NCBI GenBank assembly: GCA_047600425.1
Contig: JASGLC010000003.1
Span: 2,356,001-2,420,000, forward strand
Direction: 5' to 3'
Length of the DNA stretch: 64,000 bases
Source of the DNA: JABFXX01 sp047600425
GTDB lineage: Bacteria > Myxococcota_A > Polyangia > Haliangiales > Haliangiaceae
Shown here: in pieces, positions 57,329-64,000 of the stretch
Position numbering within the stretch: position 1 is the stretch's first letter
Layout of the letters: each line of letters starts with the position of its first letter
The notes under the pieces: model-generated
The model's input: only the letters and a program-made list of their open reading frames with translations
Told to the model about the DNA's origin: nothing
The model's database searches: none
Program-made: the position numbers and the translations under genes

Positions 57329-57952
57329 ATCGAACATCGTCACGCACTCGAGCCCACTCGCGTGCAACGCGGTCACGATCCGCGGCAACGCCTCGAGCGT
57401 CCATTCCTGACCCTCGTGGAATAGCAACACGTCGCCGCCGTTGACCTTGCCGGGCGCGCATCGTTCGGCGAGCGATGCCGGATCGCGATCTTCGTAGTCG
57501 CACGAATCGATCGACCACAACGCGACCACGTAGCCGTGCGCGCGCAAGTTGATCAGCGATAGCGAGTCCAACGAGCCGTGCGGCGGCCGAACCCACGAGT
57601 GTCCGGTAACCGGACCACCGATCGCCTCGTCCGTGCGCACGCATTGATCGAGCAGCGCTTTGCCGGTGAGCTTCGTGAACCGCTGGTGATCGTACCCGTG
57701 GCCACCGAGCTGATGCCCGCGCCGCTTGTACTCGCGCATCGTGTCCGGATGCTTGTCCGCGAGCTCGCCCAGACAGAAGAACGTGGCGGGCACGCCCAGA
57801 TCGTCGAGCAGATCGAGGTACCGCGGGGTCAGCTCGTCGGGGCCATCATCGAACGTGATCGCGACCCGCTTCGACGTGCTCGGCCCTTTGCGTAGGAGCC
57901 CCGGCACCCGGTCGAACATGACGTTCTTGATCCGAGCGCGTAACGACGACAT
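57314..57952 (-). CDS. NodB-type polysaccharide deacetylase
   Basis: Seen: 212 residues. VAITFDDGPDELTPRYLDLL has the catalytic and metal Asp pair (TFDDGP), HQLGGHGYDHQRFTKL has the metal His pair (normally HxxxxH; here H-G-Y-D-H), SWVRPPHGSLDS gives the RPP motif, LWSIDSCDYEDRD the DxxDW-like block and GGDVLLFHEG the last His. It removes N-acetyl groups from cell-wall or capsule sugars. No clear signal peptide; the N-terminus is short and basic. Convergent with the haem lipoprotein. Confidence 0.9.
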   Translation of the reverse strand: MSSLRARIKNVMFDRVPGLLRKGPSTSKRVAITFDDGPDELTPRYLDLLDDLGVPATFFCLGELADKHPDTMREYKRRGHQLGGHGYDHQRFTKLTGKALLDQCVRTDEAIGGPVTGHSWVRPPHGSLDSLSLINLRAHGYVVALWSIDSCDYEDRDPASLAERCAPGKVNGGDVLLFHEGQEWTLEALPRIVTALHASGLECVTMFDLFAK

Positions 57953-57961
57953 GCGATCAAA

Positions 57962-59569
57962 CTACCATTTCCAATCGCGAAATCTTTCTCGCAGCTCCGT
58001 CTTCTTGAACTTCCCCGCCGAGGTTCGCGGGATCGAGTCGACGAATACGAAAGCATCTGGGATCCAGAACTTCGCGAACTTCGCACCGAGCAGCGTTCGC
58101 AATTCGCTCGCGATCGAATCTTTATCCGCACCTGCGTCCTTCAGCACGACCGCGGCGAGCGGCCGTTCGCTCCATTTCGGATGCGCACACCCGATCACCG
58201 CGGCTTCTTTCACCGCCGAATGGCCCATGATCGCGTTCTCGAGCTCCTGCGTCGCGATCCACTCGCCACCGCTCTTGATCATGTCGGCGACGCGGTCCGT
58301 GAGTTGGATATAACCGTGCTCGTCCAACCGTGCGACATCGCCCGTTTTGAAGTAGCCGTCGTCCGTCCAGCGCTCGGGTGTGTAGCCGCCCATATATGCA
58401 CCGGCGATGAACGGGCCACGCACCTGCACTTCGCCGCTCGTGACGCCATCCATCGGCACGTCACCCTGATCGTTGCGCACGCGGAGATCGACGAGCGGAA
58501 CCGGCCGCCCTTGCTTCGCGCGCTGCTGGTATTGCAGATCGATCGGCGCTTCTTCGAGCGCCGGCGACAACCGAGCGACCGTGCCGACCGGCGAGGTCTC
58601 GGTCATGCCCCACGCGTGCAATAGCTTCAGGCCGAACTTGTCGAAGTCGCGAATCAACTGCTCCGGCGCTGCCGAGCCACCCACGATCATGCGGATCGAA
58701 GGGTTGAGCTTGTACTTGGTCGGGTTCGCTTCGAGCACGTCGCGAATGCCGATCCAGATCGTCGGCACGCCCGCGGCCGCGGTGACCTTCTCGCTCTCCA
58801 TCAATTCCAACAGCGATGGCGGATCCAAGAACGGTCCCGGGAACACGAGCTTCGCGCCCGTCATCGCGCACACGTACGGCAGGCCCCACGCGTTGACGTG
58901 AAACATCGGCACGACCGGCAACAAGATGTCCGTGCGCGCGACATTCAGCGCATCCGGCAACGCGACGACCAGCGTGTGCAGCACGGTCGAGCGTTGCGAG
59001 TAGACGACGCCCTTGAGCCGGCCCGTGGTCCCGCTCGTGTAACAAAGGCCGAGCGCATCGGTCTCGGCCAGTTTCGGCAACGCCACATCGGGCGCCTCCG
59101 AAAGTAACGTTTCATAGCTCTCGTGCATCCCGTGCTCGCCGACGACGAAGATCCGCTCGAACTTCGCCCCCGCGGCGATCGTCTTTTCCAGCAGCGGCAA
59201 CAAACAGTCGTCGACAATCACCATCCGGTCGCCGGCGTCGTTCGCGATGAATGCGATCTCGTCGGGATGGAGGCGCAAATTGAGCGTGTGAATGACGCCT
59301 CCGGAGATCGGGATTCCGAAGTAGCACTCCAGGTGCTCCGCGTGATTCCACATCAGGGTCGCGATCCGGTCTCCACGCTTCACGCCTGCAGCCACCAATG
59401 CACGCGCCAACTTACGCGCGCGCCCGACGACGTTCCCGTACGTCGTTCGCGTGATCGAGCGGTCCGGCCGACGAGAAACCACCTCGCCATCGGCCATCCA
59501 GCGTTCAGCGCGATCGGCGATCCAATCGATCGTCAGCGGCACATCCATCATTGTCGGCGCGAGCGTCAT
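57962..59569 (-). CDS. Medium/long-chain fatty-acyl-CoA ligase
   Basis: Seen: 535 residues. GLCYTSGTTGRLKGVVYSQR is the AMP motif, VPMFHVNAWGLPYVC, LLHAWGMTETSPVGTV, YFKTGDVARLDEHGYIQLTD, RVADMIKSGGEWIATQELEN and C-terminal IPRTSAGKFKKTELRER with the catalytic Lys. The order fits the AlkK/FadD-like clade. It activates a fatty acid in the cytoplasm. ATG 59567-59569; M7 or M8 would also be possible. The deacetylase starts 9 bp after its stop, in the same direction. Unrelated in sequence detail to the ligase in the PHA operon. Confidence 0.93.
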   Translation of the reverse strand: MTLAPTMMDVPLTIDWIADRAERWMADGEVVSRRPDRSITRTTYGNVVGRARKLARALVAAGVKRGDRIATLMWNHAEHLECYFGIPISGGVIHTLNLRLHPDEIAFIANDAGDRMVIVDDCLLPLLEKTIAAGAKFERIFVVGEHGMHESYETLLSEAPDVALPKLAETDALGLCYTSGTTGRLKGVVYSQRSTVLHTLVVALPDALNVARTDILLPVVPMFHVNAWGLPYVCAMTGAKLVFPGPFLDPPSLLELMESEKVTAAAGVPTIWIGIRDVLEANPTKYKLNPSIRMIVGGSAAPEQLIRDFDKFGLKLLHAWGMTETSPVGTVARLSPALEEAPIDLQYQQRAKQGRPVPLVDLRVRNDQGDVPMDGVTSGEVQVRGPFIAGAYMGGYTPERWTDDGYFKTGDVARLDEHGYIQLTDRVADMIKSGGEWIATQELENAIMGHSAVKEAAVIGCAHPKWSERPLAAVVLKDAGADKDSIASELRTLLGAKFAKFWIPDAFVFVDSIPRTSAGKFKKTELRERFRDWKW

Positions 59570-59622
59570 GGCTAGAAGGCTAGCTCAAGAAACGTGAACA
59601 ACGCGTGATCTGACTCGAAACT

Positions 59623-59640
59623 GGGTACCGGTCCCGGGTA
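59623..59640. promoter_or_regulatory. GGTACC-type repeat before the LuxR gene
   Basis: Seen: GGGTACCGGTCCCGGGTA ends 2 bp before the GTG start. Related halves, GGTACCCG (60343-60350) and CGGGTACC (60381-60388), lie just after the gene. They may be binding sites for the encoded regulator itself. Confidence 0.3.
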
Positions 59641-59642
59641 GT

Positions 59643-60359
59643 GTGGATCTCGAGATGTGGTGGCGTCACCTGACGGGTGAGTTGGCGGCTTGTGCGTCGT
59701 TTTCAGATGTTGGTTGTGTGCTCTGCGAGTACGCGAAAACATCACTCAACGCGCATACCGCTATGATGGCGTTGCTCACGCAGCAACACGAGCTCGAGCT
59801 AGTCGTGGATCACTCGATTTCCGACGACGAATCGCGCATGCGGTTCGTTACGGAAACGAAACACGATGCGTGGCTCGCGCCGTTGATCGCTGCGCCGATG
59901 CCGATCGATCTAGATAATTGCGGGCGCAACGTGCGTGCGGTTCCGCTGCTCGAACCGACGGGCCTGATGGGCGCGCTCGTGATCGAGACCGACCAGCCGC
60001 TGACGACCGAGCAGCGACAGACGCTCGATGCGGCGGCGGTCTATGCGGCCACACGCCTGGTCCAATTGGGTGTCACCGCGGTGCCCGATCCGGCCCCACT
60101 CAAGCAGCTCACGTTTCATCAGCACCGCGTCATGCACCTCGCGAGCGATGGTCTGACGAACCGCGAGATCGCCGAACAGCTGGACATCTCGCCGAATACC
60201 GTCAAAAAGCACCTGAAGACGATTTTCGCGAAGTTGGATGTCTCGACACGGACGGAGCTCGCCAACGTGCGTGCGCGGTTCTCGGTCCGCGATCCGGCGC
60301 CGTTTGGCACGTCGCGTAAGGGCGACCTCTACATCACGCGTCGGTACCCGACGGGGTGA
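59643..60359 (+). CDS. Solitary LuxR-family regulator
   Basis: Seen: 238 residues from GTG 59643. Residues 1-150 have a GAF-like alternation without a receiver Asp. The HTH is LTFHQHRVMHLASDGLTNRE, IAEQLDISPNTVKKHLKTIF, AKLDVSTRTELAN, the GerE domain. The last 25 residues are basic. Known: solitary LuxR proteins sense a small ligand through the N-terminal domain. No kinase or synthase gene is adjacent. A CGTCGG-TAC-CCGACG hairpin (60339-60353) lies at its stop, and GGTACC repeats flank the gene. Confidence 0.88.
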   Translation: MDLEMWWRHLTGELAACASFSDVGCVLCEYAKTSLNAHTAMMALLTQQHELELVVDHSISDDESRMRFVTETKHDAWLAPLIAAPMPIDLDNCGRNVRAVPLLEPTGLMGALVIETDQPLTTEQRQTLDAAAVYAATRLVQLGVTAVPDPAPLKQLTFHQHRVMHLASDGLTNREIAEQLDISPNTVKKHLKTIFAKLDVSTRTELANVRARFSVRDPAPFGTSRKGDLYITRRYPTG

Positions 60360-60388
60360 TAAACGCCGGGGTCCAGGTCGCGGGTACC
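60343..60388. repeat. 8-bp inverted repeat GGTACCCG/CGGGTACC after the LuxR gene
   Basis: Seen: GGTACCCG (60343-60350) inside the last codons of the LuxR gene and CGGGTACC (60381-60388) next to the convergent lipoprotein stop, 30 bases apart. Each half also occurs upstream of the gene (59623-59640). Confidence 0.35.
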
Positions 60389-62089
60389 TCAGTGCGTTAG
60401 CTCGCAGAACCCGGTCGCTTCGGACGTCGCGACCGTATCGGTCGTGATGTGCTTCGCCGCGCAACCTTCGTCGTCGGTGTACGGCTTCCACGCGGTGCCT
60501 TTGCCGATCGACGTCGCGTAGTCGGCCCACCGCTGATAGCTCCCGGCTTGCGCCGCGAACACGACGGGCGCCGTGCACACGCCCGCGGCATCGGCGGCCG
60601 CTTTGTCGGCTTGCGCTTCGGCCATGATCACGTCGTACATCGCCGCCGTCGACGAATCCCAGCAGCATGTCTCGCTCTGATCGTACTGGAGCTGCGCGAA
60701 CACGTAGTCCTCGAGCTTGCGCTGCTCGGCATCGACCACCGACTGCTCCTTCTGGCTGATCTTGTATTCGACCTCGTAGAGATCGCGGAACGCTTGCTCG
60801 CGTTGTTCGCGCGCCGCACACGACGCCGGATATTGGCTGAGGTGATGTCGAGCATCGTCGATGCGCGCGAGGATCTCGACCTTCGCCTGCTCCGGCGGAA
60901 TCTCGCCGAGCAACGTCTGAAACCGCGCGGGCCGCGCCGCGATCGCCGCGTAGTCCGTCGAGTTGATCCAGTGCGCTTCGTCGCCGGCCATCCACGTGTT
61001 CGTCCAGTAACCGCCCTTCGCCTTCGCGACGCGGAATCGCTTCAGGCCTCCGCCGAGCTGCGCGTACGCATCGCCATCGCTGTTCATGCCGGGGCCGCCG
61101 GTGTAATCGCCGGTGAAGTAGCTCTTCGCCGACGAGCCGCTCGCCTTCACGCCCTGACGGCGCGGCATCGATCCGCTGATCAACGTGGCGTCGTACGTCG
61201 CGTTGTCGAGCGCGGTCACGTCTTTCACGACGAGCGTGTGACCGATACCGTTCTTCTGCCAGCGCTCGAGCAACACGTCGCCCGGGCGCACCGCATCGGG
61301 TTGCAGGTTGTACGTGTTCGCGGCATCGGCGAGGTTCATCGACCCGAGATAGTCGAGCGCGAGGAGCGTGAAGTAGCCGACGCGCTTGTTCGGATTGATC
61401 TCGTCGAGGTACTGCCCGAACGTCGCGCCCGAGCCGAGCTCTTCTTGATTGTCATCGCCGCCGTGCAGGATGCGGGTACGCAGCGTGGAGTCGTGCGTGT
61501 CGAGCGATTGACCGTAGTCTTTGTACTTCACCGCGAACTCCGGCATCCCGGGATAGTTTCCGCTCGCACTGCGGATGCCGAAGTGACCGAAGAACATCCG
61601 CGTGCCGTGCTCGTCTTGCGCTTCGAACTGGAGCGGCAGCCCGTACCACGCCGCGAATTCGATCCGCAGCCACAGCGCGGTCTCCGCACATTCGAGCTCC
61701 GGCGCCGGCATCGTCTTACCGAACGGCGTCGTGATCTTCACGGTCGTCGAGTAACCATCGACGCTCGCCGTCCATTCGAGCGAGCCGACCCACTTGCCGA
61801 ACTTTTCATCCCACGTGAGCCCGCTGTTCGCCGGCCACGCGAGACCCGCGGCGGTGTCCTTGTCTTCCCACTGGCGCGTCACCTTCCAGACATCGGTGCG
61901 AGACGAATCGACGTTCGTCGCGAGGCCCGCGTGGTACTGGCCGTCTTCTTTGCCCGGCTGCGGTAGCGGCGCGAGCTCGCCATCTTCACCCGCGTTATCT
62001 CCATCCTGCTCGGAGCCAGACGTACACGCTGCCATCACCACCAATGCCATCGCGAAGTGCCGCATGCGGGGCGATTCAGCACGTGGCAT
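60389..62089 (-). CDS. Large lipoprotein with a possible Cys/His peptidase-like core
   Basis: Seen: 566 residues, or 558 if it starts at ATG 62065. MRHFAMALVVMAAC is the signal. The central region has LECAETALWLRIEFAAWYGL with a Cys at a helix start and, later, DAVRPGDVLLERWQ, NGIGHTLVVKDV, which together look like the Cys and His/strand parts of NlpC/P60 or transglutaminase-like enzymes. A helical coil follows (VEYKISQKEQSVVDAEQRKL) with a Cys pair (SETCCWD). No family was named with certainty. Could remodel peptidoglycan or cross-link proteins in the envelope. Convergent with the LuxR gene. Confidence 0.7.
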   Translation of the reverse strand: MPRAESPRMRHFAMALVVMAACTSGSEQDGDNAGEDGELAPLPQPGKEDGQYHAGLATNVDSSRTDVWKVTRQWEDKDTAAGLAWPANSGLTWDEKFGKWVGSLEWTASVDGYSTTVKITTPFGKTMPAPELECAETALWLRIEFAAWYGLPLQFEAQDEHGTRMFFGHFGIRSASGNYPGMPEFAVKYKDYGQSLDTHDSTLRTRILHGGDDNQEELGSGATFGQYLDEINPNKRVGYFTLLALDYLGSMNLADAANTYNLQPDAVRPGDVLLERWQKNGIGHTLVVKDVTALDNATYDATLISGSMPRRQGVKASGSSAKSYFTGDYTGGPGMNSDGDAYAQLGGGLKRFRVAKAKGGYWTNTWMAGDEAHWINSTDYAAIAARPARFQTLLGEIPPEQAKVEILARIDDARHHLSQYPASCAAREQREQAFRDLYEVEYKISQKEQSVVDAEQRKLEDYVFAQLQYDQSETCCWDSSTAAMYDVIMAEAQADKAAADAAGVCTAPVVFAAQAGSYQRWADYATSIGKGTAWKPYTDDEGCAAKHITTDTVATSEATGFCELTH

Positions 62090-62119
62090 GCCGGAATCGA
62101 TCGCGACGATTTCAGCGAC

Positions 62120-63295
62120 TTACGAATTGCCGGCGGATCGAGTAGTCAGGACTCGATTAGCCGTCGCTGACGGTAGACATACCAACCCTGCCATCGTCTT
62201 GATCATCACGTCGCGGAACAGCGGGATGCGATTCGCGATCGGAAACACGACATCGCGCACCGTCGACAAGATCCGCGAATGGCTCTGGAAGAACGGCGTC
62301 AGCGCGCGCGTCATGAACTGGTAGTAGGCGAGGTGCCAGCGCCGGCGCTTCGAGTAGTTGCGCAGATCGTGAATCTCCTCGGCGGCGACCATCGCATCGA
62401 CGAGCGCGAGATTCGCACCTTGTCCGAGTTGCGGTGAGGTCGCGTGCGCGGCATCGCCGATGAACGCGACGTGCTCGTGATCCCAGCGCGGCATCGTGAC
62501 ATCGCGATAGCGCGCGAACGTCAGTTGATCGAGCGAGTGGATCTGATCGAGCACGAGATCGATGCGTGGATCCAACGCGCGCACGTCGTCCTTCCACGCT
62601 TCCAACCCGCGCGCGCGCCACGCCGGAAGATCGCGCTCGGCGATCGACCAGAACAACGACGCGCACGGCACGCCATCCGGTGCGAGCCCGGTCGGCAACA
62701 CGCCGTAGAGTTGCTTCGCGCGCGATGCGATCTGATAGAGCTCGCCCTTGAAGACGCGCTCGCGATCCGGCGCGACGAACCACAGCGCCCCCCACGGATA
62801 GGTCGAATCGCGTGCGACGAAATCGTCACGCAACCGGCCGAGCGAGCCGTTCGCGATCAGGATCCGATCGAACGGACCGTGCCGGCGCATACCACGGTCG
62901 ACAACATGTCTACCGGAGCACTCGATCACCTCGCTTCCCACGTGAAATGAAACTTCACGTTGTGCGGCCTGGAACAACGCGTCGAACAACACGCCGCGAT
63001 GCGTACCGAGCCCGTGCATCTCGGCGTCGATCCTCGCGTAGTGCAGGTCGACGAGGGTGCGGCCTGATGGCATGCGCAGCCATAGCCGGTCTAACCGTGC
63101 TGCTCGGCTCGCAACGTGCTCGAGCAACCCAAGTCGTGCGAGAACGTTCTGACCTGTGGGTTGAAGGATGATGCCGGCGCCGACGGGTTTCGGATCAGCA
63201 ACCCGTTCGAACACGGTAACCTGATGTCCTGCACGTCCGAGGAACAGTGCTGCAGCGGAACCCGCGGTTCCCCCGCCGATCACGGCAATCTGCAT
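62120..63295 (-). CDS. FAD-dependent monooxygenase (PHBH/UbiH-like)
   Basis: Seen: 391 residues. Opens with IAVIGGGTAGSAAALFLGRA and VTVFERVADPKPVGAGI (FAD dinucleotide fold), carries ILIANGSLGRLR at the NAD(P)H/FAD DG-like site (DG reads NG), and VAFIGDAAHATSPQLGQGAN, the third FAD motif. The C-terminus is basic with YYQFMTRALTPFFQSHSRIL. Members hydroxylate aromatic or polyketide substrates. No linked biosynthesis genes in the window. It starts 89 bp from the divergent kinase gene. Confidence 0.9.
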   Translation of the reverse strand: MQIAVIGGGTAGSAAALFLGRAGHQVTVFERVADPKPVGAGIILQPTGQNVLARLGLLEHVASRAARLDRLWLRMPSGRTLVDLHYARIDAEMHGLGTHRGVLFDALFQAAQREVSFHVGSEVIECSGRHVVDRGMRRHGPFDRILIANGSLGRLRDDFVARDSTYPWGALWFVAPDRERVFKGELYQIASRAKQLYGVLPTGLAPDGVPCASLFWSIAERDLPAWRARGLEAWKDDVRALDPRIDLVLDQIHSLDQLTFARYRDVTMPRWDHEHVAFIGDAAHATSPQLGQGANLALVDAMVAAEEIHDLRNYSKRRRWHLAYYQFMTRALTPFFQSHSRILSTVRDVVFPIANRIPLFRDVMIKTMAGLVCLPSATANRVLTTRSAGNS

Positions 63296-63384
63296 TTATT
63301 CCCACGGCGCAAGTGGGGAACATACCGTGAGGACTCGCAAATCAGGATTAAACAGAATGCGCGAGTTGTCCGTACATATGGACG

Positions 63385-64000
<616 letters not shown>

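Overview
The window is GC-rich, densely coded DNA from a member of the Myxococcota, most likely the Polyangia/Kofleriaceae side of the phylum. This rests on a MYXO-CTERM-like sorting tail on a secreted metalloprotease (41340-41464), several Ser/Thr kinases, many short lipoproteins with 'LAAC' lipoboxes, a TIGR04551-type outer-membrane barrel, and heavy use of GTG and TTG starts that overlap the previous stop codon. No rRNA, tRNA, CRISPR array, transposase or prophage gene was recognised. The window looks chromosomal and cuts a gene at each end.

Layout. 1-8.1 kb: a truncated FG-GAP lipoprotein, a ferritin-like protein, then a minus-strand run of UbiB-like kinase, DHFR, a family 2A (SrpI-like) encapsulin shell, its cysteine desulfurase cargo with a 260-residue disordered loading domain, and a rhodanese. 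Two matching palindromes lie between the desulfurase and the rhodanese. Aerobic coproporphyrinogen oxidase (hemF) is divergent. 8.2-13.5 kb: a ribbon-helix-helix protein, queF, a 388-bp gap holding a possible micropeptide RNA and a strong terminator, then a lipid-modification group (cyclopropane synthase, VOC protein, DUF1365, flavin amine oxidase-like enzyme). 13.5-20 kb: a Ser/Thr kinase-TPR gene broken by a one-base frameshift, an alpha/beta hydrolase, a MerR-TPR protein, and an ECF42 sigma factor coupled to two YCII/DGPF proteins. 20-29.5 kb: feoAB with a candidate Fur box, an HNH-phosphatase operon, an MFS transporter with a fructosamine kinase, two DUF3060 proteins, a methylsuccinyl-CoA dehydrogenase-like enzyme and a DTW protein. 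29.5-43 kb: a SpoIIE phosphatase-TPR-PhnD-like operon, an M24 peptidase, a triple-FKBP lipoprotein, a small-molecule kinase, a large metalloprotease, an EF-hand protein and a pseudokinase-receiver fusion.

The most striking region is 43.06-53.26 kb, a polyhydroxyalkanoate (PHA) island. Six minus-strand genes, each touching or overlapping the next, run lipoprotein A, lipid-anchored alpha/beta hydrolase fused to an outer-membrane barrel, lipoprotein B, PhaE-like protein, acyl-CoA ligase, PhaC. They face phaR, and phaR is followed by an orphan Fis-type HTH protein, an MFS transporter and a phasin. Three promoter regions share a TGC-N3-GCA inverted repeat that fits a PhaR operator. My inference is that an envelope system for harvesting esters or hydroxy acids is wired to cytoplasmic CoA activation and PHA storage under one regulator.

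53.4-64 kb: a beta-propeller/MauG-like haem lipoprotein and a partner haem lipoprotein, a NodB deacetylase, a second acyl-CoA ligase, a solitary LuxR regulator flanked by GGTACC-type repeats, a Cys/His-containing lipoprotein, a FAD monooxygenase and the start of another Ser/Thr kinase.
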